64,000 nucleotides of DNA. Origin: Variovorax guangxiensis. Its GTDB lineage: Bacteria; Pseudomonadota; Gammaproteobacteria; Burkholderiales; Burkholderiaceae_C. Under the pieces are notes generated by a model, which was not told the origin of the DNA, searched no databases, and saw only the letters and a list, made by a program, of their open reading frames with translations. Below are positions 26,544 to 34,547 of the stretch, piece by piece (positions within the stretch are counted from its first letter, which is position 1; each line of letters opens with the position of its first letter). The DNA lies in contig NZ_RXFT01000017.1 in the NCBI RefSeq assembly GCF_003952165.1, forward strand, positions 1-64,000. The letters run 5' to 3'. A program made the translations under genes and the position numbers.

Positions 26544-26763
26544 GTCCTTGGTACTTTCGAAAAAACGGTCTATGCGATAGCCCCGTGGGCCTCGCGTGAA
26601 AAACCGTCCTTCTCCAAGGACGAATGCCTGATGTCGTTATTGCTGCTGTCGAACCAGGTTCGATGCGGGATCACTGTAACACACGATTCGTCAAAGATTT
26701 GACGACAAAAACGTTGGTTGTGCCCCGCCGGGGCGATGGCTGCAAGCTATCGATGCGAACCTG

Positions 26764-27096
26764 TCAAATCAGCCCCGCGCTGAGGTGGGCGCGCACATGA
26801 GAGAGGAGATTTTGCGGCAACGGTCGGGGAGTACGGCGAATCCCCAATTCGCTATCCTTGATGCCAAACTTGGCCAGGCGACCTCGAAGGGCTTCCTCCA
26901 TAGCCGAGATGTTTTCGACCAAATTTTCGACGTGATTTTTTGCGTGAACCATGGCAGCAGCGCTCCTGAGCAAAGCAGCATCGCAAGTGGCTGAATCGAC
27001 GTTTTCCATCTCTTGGTCGAGTTTGCGAAGAACTGACAAGCGATCAACGCTCATATTGCTTACTTCGGTGATTAAGTCAAATTCTGTTTTGAACAT
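26764..27096 (-). CDS. Hypothetical island protein
   Basis: A 110-residue helical, acidic protein of unknown family (VDRLSVLRKLDQEMENVDSA, then VHAKNHVENLVENISAMEEA), possibly coiled-coil between about residues 15 and 75. AAGGA sits seven bases before the ATG, supporting translation. It lies between AlpA and the integrase on the same strand. Function cannot be proposed. Confidence 0.55.
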   Translation of the reverse strand: MFKTEFDLITEVSNMSVDRLSVLRKLDQEMENVDSATCDAALLRSAAAMVHAKNHVENLVENISAMEEALRGRLAKFGIKDSELGIRRTPRPLPQNLLSHVRAHLSAGLI

Positions 27097-27326
27097 TTGA
27101 AAATCCTTAAAAAGATTGCCCGGGCGGAGGCGGATTTGACGCCCAGACAGAACTGTAGAGGCAAATCCTTCAAAGAACTTTTGTTAAGCAATCTGTCAAC
27201 CTCATTGAAGTCCCCGCGCCGCAAAGGGTTTTAGCGCGACTGCGGTGACCATTGACAAAGTGTTTGGGCGCCTAGTCAGGCCGAAGCTGGCCCAAGCAAA
27301 GCAACCGCCTTGCTTTGAGGCGAGGG

Positions 27327-27521
27327 CTACCGTGGTGCGTGGTGGTAGAAGCCTTCCCAGCCAAGGGGCTCTGCAAAGCGAGTTGCAAAGGCTGCGCGCG
27401 TGACCTCGTCTTGGCCGAGAAACCAGTCGAGCCAATCAAGCAGGTAATCCTCTCCGTCGCCCATCCGCCAGCCGATGGAGCGGGGCGGAATCTCCGGGAA
27501 CTTGAGCCAGGGAGGCAGCAA
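27327..27521 (-). CDS. Small conserved-looking island protein
   Basis: A 64-residue frame starting at a TTG, two bases after the integrase stop, on the same strand. It reads PPWLKFPEIPPRSIGWRMGD, then GEDYLLDWLDWFLGQDEV, and ends near WEGFYHHAPR. The Trp-rich IGWRMGxGEDY pattern looks like a real protein and I recall similar small proteins near integrases, but cannot name a family. The tight spacing suggests translational coupling to the integrase. The stretch 27097-27326 has no other gene. Confidence 0.5.
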   Translation of the reverse strand: MLPPWLKFPEIPPRSIGWRMGDGEDYLLDWLDWFLGQDEVTRAAFATRFAEPLGWEGFYHHAPR

Positions 27522-27523
27522 GC

Positions 27524-28747
27524 TTAGGCCGCTGGTCGTAGCGGGATCACTTCTGCGCCGATGCGCAGCTTGTCGAGGTAGTCAGCCCAACGCTGCATCA
27601 TCTCCTTGCGAGCAGGCAGGTGGGCGGTGCGGTTGTAGGCGCGGCCGTTGGGGTCTTTGACCATATGGGCAAGCTGATGCTCAATGAAGTCAACTCGCTC
27701 GCCCAACACCTCGTCCATGATCGTTCGCGCCATGGCTCGAAAGCCGTGTGCCGTCATCACGTCCTTGGCGTAGCCCATGCCGCGCAGCGCCGCGTTGACC
27801 GTGTTCTCACTCATGGGCCGCTCGCCCGTGCGAATGCTGGGGAACACGTAGCGGCCATGTCCTGTAGCTGCATGCTGGTCACGCAGCAGCGCAACCGCTT
27901 GGGTCGATAAGGGCACGATGTGATCGATGCCCATCTTCATCTTCGAGCCCGGTAGGCGCCACTCTGCGGCATCCAAGTCAATCTCAGCCCACTCCGCGGT
28001 TCGGAGTTCGCCTGGGCGCACAAAGACCAGTGGCGACAACTTCAGGGCAGTGAGGGTGTATTGGTGCCCACCGTAGGCATGGATGGCGCGCAGCAAGCCC
28101 CCGACCTGCACAGGATCGGTGATGGCTGCGTAGTTGGCCTTCTCGACGGTCGCCAATGCTCCGCGCAGGTCTACCGTCACATCACGCTCCACGACACCCG
28201 AGGCGACCGCATAGCGAAACACCTGCGAGCAAATCTGCATCACACGGTGCGCGCTCTCGTGGATGCCCCGCGCTTCCATTCGGCGCGCCACCTTGTCCAG
28301 CAAGTCCTTGGCTCTGATGGTCGAGATCGGCCAACCTCCAACGTAGGGGAACACGTCCTTCTCCAGCCACTTGGTGACCTTGGCCTGTGTGCCCTCGCCC
28401 CGCTTCTTCGTGGTGTTCTTCAGCCAGTCCCGTGCAACGGCTTCAAAGGTGCTAGCTGCTGCCGTAGCCCTAGCGACCTTCTCTTCGCGCTTGGCGACGC
28501 TGGGGTCGATGCCAAGCGCCAGCTTCGTGCGTGCCGTCTCTCGGCGCCTACGTGCCTCAGCAAGTGTGATGGCTGGGTAGACGCCTAAGGCTAAGGTTTT
28601 AGCCTTGCCCTCGAAGCGGTAGTCCATGCGCCAGTACTTGCCCGCCGCCTTGACTCGCAAGTACATGCCGCCGCCATCGGCGTAGCGCTCGCCGATTACC
28701 GCGCCCTGATGTTTGACTTGTTTTACGAAGGTGTCTGTAAGTGGCAT
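27524..28747 (-). CDS. int: Tyrosine integrase, P4/CP4 type
   Basis: A 407-residue site-specific recombinase that inserts and excises the island at tRNA-Arg. The N-terminal DUF4102 domain (VIGERYADGGGMYLRVKAAG, YPAITLAEARRRRETAR) is followed by a SAM-like core-binding domain and the catalytic domain: RPGELRTAEWAEIDL with the first arginine, then MTAHGFRAMARTIM (HxxR) and LAHMVKD...YNRTAHLPAR with the tyrosine. ATG 28747 has GGGGAGG upstream. It is 183 bp from the tRNA 3' end, reading away from it, as usual for this class. Full length and apparently intact. Confidence 0.95.
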   Translation of the reverse strand: MPLTDTFVKQVKHQGAVIGERYADGGGMYLRVKAAGKYWRMDYRFEGKAKTLALGVYPAITLAEARRRRETARTKLALGIDPSVAKREEKVARATAAASTFEAVARDWLKNTTKKRGEGTQAKVTKWLEKDVFPYVGGWPISTIRAKDLLDKVARRMEARGIHESAHRVMQICSQVFRYAVASGVVERDVTVDLRGALATVEKANYAAITDPVQVGGLLRAIHAYGGHQYTLTALKLSPLVFVRPGELRTAEWAEIDLDAAEWRLPGSKMKMGIDHIVPLSTQAVALLRDQHAATGHGRYVFPSIRTGERPMSENTVNAALRGMGYAKDVMTAHGFRAMARTIMDEVLGERVDFIEHQLAHMVKDPNGRAYNRTAHLPARKEMMQRWADYLDKLRIGAEVIPLRPAA

Positions 28748-28796
28748 GCCTCGCCTCCCCATGTTGTAGGTACCTGATACGCCAGCGCGTGGCCGG

Positions 28797-28827
28797 TACC
28801 TGCAAAAGTACCGGCAAAGTACCGATA
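28797..28827. repeat. Integrase arm-type repeats near the right end
   Basis: Three units in a row, TACCTGCAAAAG, TACCGGCAAAG and TACCGATA, sit upstream of the integrase gene. The first two also occur near the left end at 10620-10638 in swapped order. They probably bind the integrase, and since they overlap its promoter region they could also autoregulate it. Confidence 0.5.
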
Positions 28828-28863
28828 TGGGATGCTACGCCGTGCGACAACACGAGGCAAAGA

Positions 28864-28897
28864 AAAACCCGCTGTACCTGTGAAGCACGCGGGTTTT
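28864..28897 (-). terminator. Terminator now following tRNA-Arg (island-borne)
   Basis: AAAACCCGC and GCGGGTTTT form a 9-bp stem with flanking A/T runs, 33 bp downstream of the tRNA 3' end on the minus strand. It presumably replaces the chromosomal terminator left behind at 10508-10537. Confidence 0.65.
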
Positions 28898-28929
28898 GAG
28901 ATGGGATGAGACAGTATGAATCTGCTATT

Positions 28930-28949
28930 TGGTCCCGCCGCCAGGAATC
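28930..28949. repeat. Right attachment site inside tRNA-Arg 3' end
   Basis: TGGTCCCGCCGCCAGGAATC covers the CCA end, acceptor 3' strand and part of the T arm of the tRNA and is repeated imperfectly at 10544-10562. Integration here keeps the tRNA intact. Confidence 0.7.
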
Positions 28950-29004
28950 GAACCTGGATCTCAGCCTTCGGAGGGCCGAATTCTATCCGTTGAAATACAG
29001 CGAG
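28930..29004 (-). tRNA. tRNA-Arg (anticodon CCG)
   Basis: A 75-nt cloverleaf on the minus strand. The acceptor stem is CTCGCTG/CGGCGGG with two G-U pairs, the anticodon arm is CGGCC-CTCCGAA-GGCTG with CCG in the loop centre, and the T arm is CCAGG-TTCGATT-CCTGG. The discriminator A and an encoded CCA follow. A GATAAT-like -10 lies about 33 bp upstream (29037-29042). It decodes CGG, a rare-type arginine codon, and is the integration target of the island. Confidence 0.9.
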
Positions 29005-29047
29005 AAATTGGGATCCGGTTTGCACCGGAGTCCGACATTATCGCCTA

Positions 29048-29719
29048 TCAGACGACGACTGCTTCGGCCTCCGCCGCAGCCGCGGCTCCCGGTTGCGGCC
29101 GGGCGAAGCCGAGACCCGCCAGATAGACCCTGAAGGTGCGCCTTCCCGTCGGCACGAGGTCGAAAGCTTCCGGATCGAGCAGCCAGTTCTGGATGAGCCC
29201 GCTGATCAGCGCGTGCAGCCCCTGCGCCGCCACATGGCCCGGCACCGGCAGCTTGATGCGGCCTCGGCGCGCGGCCATGCGCAGGGCCTTCTCGAAATCG
29301 GCGACGCAGGCGTTGCGGGCATCCAGGTGGCGCTGCTGCACCGAGGCCATGTCGTGCGTGTATTCGACCTTGTGGGTCGCGATGTCGAACACGCGGCGCA
29401 CCTGCAGGTCGGTGGTCATGAGGTTGAGCGCGTGGACCATTCCTTCCTCGATCTCGGCGAGCGGGTCCTCGACGTTGGGCGCGGTGGCGGCCGCCCTCGG
29501 CGTGGTCTCCAGCGGCAGGATGACGCGCTCCATCATCGCGTTGAAGAGATCGGCCTTGTCCTTGAAGTGCCAGTAGATGGCGCCACGCGTCGCGCCGGCC
29601 TGCTGCGCGATCTGCTGCAGCGTGGTCTGCGAGACGCCTTGCGCCTGAAACAGCAGCTCCGCGGCGTCGAGCAGACGATGCCGCGTGGCCAATGCTTCTT
29701 CCTTCGTACGACGTGCCAC
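29048..29719 (-). CDS. TetR-family repressor of the RND efflux operon (AcrR/TtgR type)
   Basis: A 223-residue repressor. The N-terminal helix-turn-helix is RHRLLDAAELLFQAQGVSQT then LQQIAQQAGATRGAIYWHFK, the exact pattern of AcrR, MexR2 and TtgR relatives; the rest is the drug-binding helical domain. GTG 29719 is preferred because GGAG lies five bases upstream. It is divergent from the efflux genes across 181 bp that contain an AcrR-like operator. Binding of drugs or solvents should release it. The last 15 residues are an Ala/Glu/Val tail. Confidence 0.92.
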   Translation of the reverse strand: MARRTKEEALATRHRLLDAAELLFQAQGVSQTTLQQIAQQAGATRGAIYWHFKDKADLFNAMMERVILPLETTPRAAATAPNVEDPLAEIEEGMVHALNLMTTDLQVRRVFDIATHKVEYTHDMASVQQRHLDARNACVADFEKALRMAARRGRIKLPVPGHVAAQGLHALISGLIQNWLLDPEAFDLVPTGRRTFRVYLAGLGFARPQPGAAAAAEAEAVVV

Positions 29720-29785
29720 CAAGTCTCCTGATTTGTAAAGACAACGCCCTCTATGTATCGTGGGGCCATTGCTCGGCTGTCACTA

Positions 29786-29805
29786 TACATCCATGAATGT
29801 ATGTA
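29786..29805. promoter_or_regulatory. AcrR-like operator between tetR and the efflux operon
   Basis: TACATCCATGAATGTATGTA contains the perfect dyad TACATnCATGnATGTA and closely matches the known AcrR operator pattern TACATACATT-ATGAATGTATGTA. Position in the divergent gap supports control of both units. Confidence 0.7.
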
Positions 29806-29900
29806 AACTAGCCGGCTTCCCCGATGGCCCGCCTGGCCGTACAGGTTTCCGGTTCGCCCCGCGAACGCGCCATCTCCCGTCTTCGCTTCAAAGGAATCGC

Positions 29901-31211
29901 ATGCCTCTCTTGCATGTTTCGCGCCAATCGTCCTTTTCGCCGCGCCTCGCGACCGTGGCCGCCGTCGTCCTGCTGGTCCTCGCGGGCTGCGGCAAGAGCG
30001 ACGCACCCGGAGGTCCGGGCGGCGGAGGCGGTGGTGGTGGCGGTCATCCCGCGCCCGAAGTCGGCGTGGTCGTGGCCGCGCCGACCGACGTCGGACTTGT
30101 TACCGAACTGCCCGGTCGCCTCGAAGCCTCCCGCGTCGCCCAGGTCCGCGCCCGCGCATCGGGCATCCTGCTGAAACGTGAATTCCGCGAGGGCAGCGAC
30201 GTGAAGGCCGGCCAACTGCTGTTCCGCATCGATCCGGCGCCGCTGGTGGCCGCCGCCCAGAACGCCCAGGCCACGCTCGCACGCGCCGAAGCCAACGCCG
30301 TGCAGGCCAAGGCCCTGGCCGACCGCTACAAGCCGCTGGTCGAGGCCAACGCGGTGAGCAAGCAGGAATACGCGACCGCCGTCGCATCGCAGAAAACCGC
30401 CGAAGCCGACGTGGCCGCCGGCCGCGCAGCGGTGCAGACGGCCAAGATCAACCTCGGCTATGCCGACGTGACCTCGCCCATCGCCGGTCGCATCGGCCGC
30501 GCCCTCGTCACCGAAGGCGCGCTGGTGGGCCAGGGCGACGCCACCGAGCTCGCCGTGGTGCAGCAGATCAACCCGCTGTACGTGAACTTCACGCAGTCGG
30601 CCTCCGACGTGCTGAAGCTGCGCAAGGCCGTGGCCGACGGACAGTACAAGCGCGCCAGCGGCGACGAAGCCGCGAGCATCCGCGTGGTGCTGGAAGACGG
30701 CACCGACTACCCGCTCGAGGGCAAGCTGCTGTTCTCCGACCTCACGGTCGATTCCACCACCGGCCAAGTCACGCTTCGCGCCGAAGTGCCCAACCCCAAG
30801 GGCGAGCTGCTGCCTGGCCTGTACGTGCGCGTGAAGCTCGAGCAGGCCCAGGCCACCAACGCGATCACGGTGCCGCAGCAGGCCGTCACGCGCACCCAGC
30901 AGGGCGACACGGTGTCGGTGGTCGACAAGGACGGCAAGATCAGCAAGCGCACCGTCAAGATCAGCGCCGCCAAGGACAACCAGTGGGTCGTGCTCGATGG
31001 CCTGAAGGCCGGCGAGCAGGTGATGGTCGACGGCTTCCAGAAGCTGCAGATGATGCCGCCCGGCACGCCGGTGAAGGCCGTGCCCTGGACCAAGCCCAAC
31101 CCGAATGGCGGCGGCGCAGCGGCCAAGCCCGCCGCCGAGGCAGCCTCGCCCGCGGCACCCGCCGCGGCTGAGAAGGCTCCGGCCGACAAGGCCCCGGCCG
31201 AAAAGAAGTAA
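29901..31211 (+). CDS. RND efflux periplasmic adaptor (AcrA/MexA/TtgA family)
   Basis: A 436-residue lipoprotein linking the inner-membrane pump to the outer-membrane channel. The signal peptide ends in the lipobox LVLAGC (cysteine near residue 29), followed by a Gly-rich linker. Lipoyl half-motifs (VRARASGILLKREFREGSDV and VTSPIAGRIGRALVTEG) flank a helical hairpin, and a beta-barrel and membrane-proximal domain follow. The C-terminal 45 residues are Ala/Pro/Lys-rich. AAGGA precedes ATG 29901. It is 18 bp from the pump gene. Confidence 0.94.
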   Translation: MPLLHVSRQSSFSPRLATVAAVVLLVLAGCGKSDAPGGPGGGGGGGGGHPAPEVGVVVAAPTDVGLVTELPGRLEASRVAQVRARASGILLKREFREGSDVKAGQLLFRIDPAPLVAAAQNAQATLARAEANAVQAKALADRYKPLVEANAVSKQEYATAVASQKTAEADVAAGRAAVQTAKINLGYADVTSPIAGRIGRALVTEGALVGQGDATELAVVQQINPLYVNFTQSASDVLKLRKAVADGQYKRASGDEAASIRVVLEDGTDYPLEGKLLFSDLTVDSTTGQVTLRAEVPNPKGELLPGLYVRVKLEQAQATNAITVPQQAVTRTQQGDTVSVVDKDGKISKRTVKISAAKDNQWVVLDGLKAGEQVMVDGFQKLQMMPPGTPVKAVPWTKPNPNGGGAAAKPAAEAASPAAPAAAEKAPADKAPAEKK

Positions 31212-31229
31212 TCAGGAGCGCGCCCGCAA

Positions 31230-34200
31230 ATGGCCAAATTCTTCATCGACCGACCGATCTTCGCCTGGGTGATCGCACTGTTCATCCTGGTGGTGGGCGG
31301 CGTGTCAATCACCCAGCTGCCGATCTCGCAGTACCCGCCGGTGGCGCCGCCCGCCATCGTCATCAACGTCGCCTACCCGGGCGCCTCGGCACAGACGCTC
31401 GAGGACAGCGTGCTGTCCGTCATCGAGCGTGAAATGAACGGCTCGCCGGGCCTGATCTACATGGAATCGGTGGCCCAGGCCGACGGCACCGGCTCCATCA
31501 CGATCAGCTTCGAGCCCGGCACCAACGACGACCTCGCGCAGGTGGACGTGCAGAACCGGCTGTCGCGCGCGACGCCGCGCCTGCCCTCCGCCGTGACGCA
31601 GCAGGGCGTGCGCGTGGACAAGTCGCGCAACAACTTCCTCATGTTCGTGATGCTGTCCTCGGACAACCCGAACTTCGACCCTGTGGCGCTCGGCGACTAC
31701 GCCGCGCGCAACGTCGTGCCCGAACTCCAGCGCGTGGTCGGCGTGGGCCAGGCGCAGCTCTTCGGCTCCGAGAACGCGATGCGCGTGTGGATCGACCCGG
31801 CCAAGCTGCAGGGCTTCAACCTGTCGGCCACCGACGTCAACAACGCCATCCGCGCGCAGAACGCGCAGGTGTCCTCGGGCACGCTGGGCGACCTGCCCAA
31901 CATTCCCGGCCAGGCCATCGCGGCCACGGTGACGGTGAACGGCCAGCTGGTCAACGTCGAGCAGTTCAAGAACATCGTGCTGCGCGCCAACACCGACGGC
32001 TCGACCGTGCGGCTGAAGGACGTGGCGCGCGTGGAACTCGGCGGCCAGTCGTACGCCACCTCGGCGCGCCTGAACGGCGTGCCCGCGGTCGGTGTCGGCG
32101 TGCAGCCCACGCCCAACGGCAACGCGCTGCAGTCGGCCAAGGCGATCCGCGCCAAGATGGCCGAGCTCGAGCGCTACTTCCCGCAGGGCGTGAAGTGGGC
32201 CATTCCGTACGACAGCTCGCGCTTCGTGCAGATTTCGATCAGCGAAGTGGTCAAGACGCTGCTGGAAGCCGTGGCGCTGGTGTTCCTCGTGATGTTCCTG
32301 TTCCTGCAGAACTGGCGCTACACGATCATCCCGACCATCGTGGTGCCGGTGGCGCTGCTGGGCACCTTCGCCTCGCTGCTGGCGCTGGGCTTCTCGATCA
32401 ACGTGCTGACCATGTTCGGCATGGTGCTGGTGATCGGCATCGTGGTGGACGACGCCATCGTGGTGGTGGAGAACGTCGAGCGCATCATGAGCGAGGAGGG
32501 GCTCTCGCCGCTCGAAGCCACGCGCAAGGCGATGCGGCAGATCTCCGGCGCCATCATCGGCGTGACGGTGGTGCTGATCTCGGTGTTCGTTCCGCTGGCC
32601 TTCTTCGCGGGCTCGACCGGCAACATCTACCGCCAGTTCTCCGCGGTGATGGTGGCCTCGATCGCCTTCTCGGCCTTCATGGCGCTGTCGCTCACGCCGG
32701 CGCTGTGCGCCACGCTGCTCAAGCCGGTGGAAGCCGGCCATCACCATGAGAAGACCGGCTTCTTCGGCTGGTTCAACCGCGGCTTCGCACGCACGGCCAA
32801 GGGCTACGAAGGCATCGTCGCGCGCATCCTGCGCCGAGCCGCGCGCTACCTGGTGATCTACGTCGCCATCATCGGCGCCGTGGCGTTCACCTACAGCCGC
32901 CTGCCGAGCTCGTTCCTGCCGCAGGAAGACCAGGGCAACATCATCGTGAACGTGCAGCTGCCGCCCGGCGCCACGCAGGAGCGTGCGCTGTCGGTCATGC
33001 AGCAGGTCGAGGGCTTCATCCTGAAGCAGCCCGAAGTGCAGAGCATGGTGGGCGTGATGGGCTTCAGCTTCTCGGGCCAGGGCCAGAACGCGGGCCTCGC
33101 CTTCGTGACGCTGAAGGACTGGGAAGAACGCAAGGACCCGGCCCACTCGGCCAGCGCGCTCGCCGGCCGTGCCTTCGGTGCGCTCTCGGGCATCCGCGAC
33201 GCCTTCATCTACCCGCTGAGCCCGCCGCCCATTCCCGAACTGGGCAACGCCAGCGGCTTCAGCTTCCGCCTGCAAGACCGCTCCGGCGCGGGCCATGATG
33301 CGCTGATCAATGCGCGCAACCAGCTGCTGGGCATGGCCTCGCAGAGCAAGGTGCTGGCGCAGGTCCGTCCCGACGGCCTTGAAGACGCGCCGCAGCTGCA
33401 GATCGACATCGACCGCGACAAGGCGAACGCGCTGGGCGTGAGCTTCGACGCGATCAACGCGACGCTGTCGACCGCACTGGGCTCGAGCTACATCAACGAC
33501 TTCCCCAACCGCGGCCGTCTGCAGCGCGTGGTGGTGCAGGCCGACGCTCCGGCGCGGATGCAGCCCGACGACCTGCTCAAGCTGAACGCCAGCAACACGC
33601 AGGGCCAGCCTGTGCCGCTGTCGGCCTTCGCGACCACCAAGTGGGTCACGGGCGCCACGCAGACGGTGCGCTACAACGGCTATCCGGCGATCCGCATCAG
33701 CGGCGACGCGGCACCGGGCTACAGCACCGGCGCGGCGATGGCCGAGATGGAGAAGCTCGCATCGCAGCTGCCCGCCGGCTTCGGCTACGAATGGACCGGC
33801 CAGTCGCGAGAAGAAAAGCTCGCCGGCTCGCAGGCCATCATCCTGTACGGCTTCGCGATCCTGGCGGTGTTCCTCTGCCTGGCCGCGCTGTACGAGAGCT
33901 GGTCGATCCCGCTGTCGGTGATCCTGGTGGTGCCGCTGGGCGTGCTGGGCGTGCTGGTGGCGACGATGCTGCGCGCGTATTCGAACGACGTGTACTTCCA
34001 GGTGGGCCTGATCACGATCATCGGCCTGTCCGCGAAGAACGCGATCCTGATCATCGAGTTCGCGAAGGACCTGCAGGCGCAAGGCAAGGGCATCATCGAA
34101 TCGGCCCTGGCCGCCGCCCACCTGCGGTTCCGCCCGATCATCATGACCTCGCTGGCCTTCGGCCTGGGCGTGGTGCCGCTGGCGATCGCCTCGGGCGCCG

Positions 34201-34397
34201 GCTCCGCCAGCCAGCGTGCCATCGGCACCGGCGTGCTGGGCGGCATGGTGACAGGCACCGCGCTGGCCGTGATCTTCGTGCCGGTGTTCTTCGTGGTGGT
34301 GCGCAGCCTGTTCAAGGGCAGCGCGCGCCAGCACGAGGCCGACAAGCGGCATGCAGAAGCCGCGGGCATCTCCGCGGAGGAAACCAAACATGACTGA
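31230..34397 (+). CDS. RND multidrug efflux pump, inner-membrane transporter (AcrB/MexB/TtgB family)
   Basis: A 1055-residue HAE1-type proton/drug antiporter. The two halves each have a large periplasmic loop and six transmembrane helices. The proton-relay aspartates are at 407 and 408 (GIVVDDAIVVVENVERI), and the partner lysine is in GLSAKNAILIIEF (residue 936). MAKFFIDRPIFAWVIALFIL is the typical N-terminus. It acts with the adaptor upstream and the channel downstream, and exports hydrophobic drugs, dyes or solvents; the exact range cannot be read. Confidence 0.96.
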   Translation: MAKFFIDRPIFAWVIALFILVVGGVSITQLPISQYPPVAPPAIVINVAYPGASAQTLEDSVLSVIEREMNGSPGLIYMESVAQADGTGSITISFEPGTNDDLAQVDVQNRLSRATPRLPSAVTQQGVRVDKSRNNFLMFVMLSSDNPNFDPVALGDYAARNVVPELQRVVGVGQAQLFGSENAMRVWIDPAKLQGFNLSATDVNNAIRAQNAQVSSGTLGDLPNIPGQAIAATVTVNGQLVNVEQFKNIVLRANTDGSTVRLKDVARVELGGQSYATSARLNGVPAVGVGVQPTPNGNALQSAKAIRAKMAELERYFPQGVKWAIPYDSSRFVQISISEVVKTLLEAVALVFLVMFLFLQNWRYTIIPTIVVPVALLGTFASLLALGFSINVLTMFGMVLVIGIVVDDAIVVVENVERIMSEEGLSPLEATRKAMRQISGAIIGVTVVLISVFVPLAFFAGSTGNIYRQFSAVMVASIAFSAFMALSLTPALCATLLKPVEAGHHHEKTGFFGWFNRGFARTAKGYEGIVARILRRAARYLVIYVAIIGAVAFTYSRLPSSFLPQEDQGNIIVNVQLPPGATQERALSVMQQVEGFILKQPEVQSMVGVMGFSFSGQGQNAGLAFVTLKDWEERKDPAHSASALAGRAFGALSGIRDAFIYPLSPPPIPELGNASGFSFRLQDRSGAGHDALINARNQLLGMASQSKVLAQVRPDGLEDAPQLQIDIDRDKANALGVSFDAINATLSTALGSSYINDFPNRGRLQRVVVQADAPARMQPDDLLKLNASNTQGQPVPLSAFATTKWVTGATQTVRYNGYPAIRISGDAAPGYSTGAAMAEMEKLASQLPAGFGYEWTGQSREEKLAGSQAIILYGFAILAVFLCLAALYESWSIPLSVILVVPLGVLGVLVATMLRAYSNDVYFQVGLITIIGLSAKNAILIIEFAKDLQAQGKGIIESALAAAHLRFRPIIMTSLAFGLGVVPLAIASGAGSASQRAIGTGVLGGMVTGTALAVIFVPVFFVVVRSLFKGSARQHEADKRHAEAAGISAEETKHD

Positions 34398-34408
34398 ACT
34401 CGGGCACA

Positions 34409-34500
34409 CCCCCAGGCTTCGCGCACTGCGTGTCGCTACGCCCACCCCCTTGCAGGGGGCAACACCTGCGGCCCGGCAGAGCCGGTTCCGTGGTGTTTCC
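34409..34500. repeat. Dispersed palindromic repeat, family A (copy 1)
   Basis: About 92 bp starting CCCCCAGGCTTCGCGCACTG and ending GGTTCCGTGGTGTTTCC. It is highly similar to 57724-57815. Both have an inner GGGGGCAACACCTGCGGCCC block. Here it fills the 150-bp gap between the pump and the channel genes. Confidence 0.85.
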
Positions 34501-34547
34501 CGAACAGGCCGCGCAGTGCGTGCAGCGCGAGCGGCCATGGAGTCGCA

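Larger units (their letters stand above)
10544..28949. mobile_element. 18.4-kb genomic island integrated in tRNA-Arg(CCG)
   Basis: The boundaries are the two att-like repeats. The integrase lies next to the tRNA 3' end in the standard orientation, integrase-arm-like repeats occur near both ends, and AlpA, an HUH-type protein and an insertion sequence lie inside. The island genes use more AT-rich codons than their neighbours, most visibly the type III restriction genes and the RHS locus. Cargo is an RHS toxin with candidate immunity, a type III restriction-modification pair, a NYN protein, an XRE regulator and several unknown proteins. No conjugation genes are seen, so it would need help to move between cells. 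Confidence 0.82.

Noticed and set aside
29014..29029. TCCGGT-TTGC-ACCGGA hairpin just upstream of tRNA-Arg as a riboswitch or attenuator
   Set aside because: It lies in a tRNA leader, is only 6 bp and has no accompanying structure; probably processing-related or chance.
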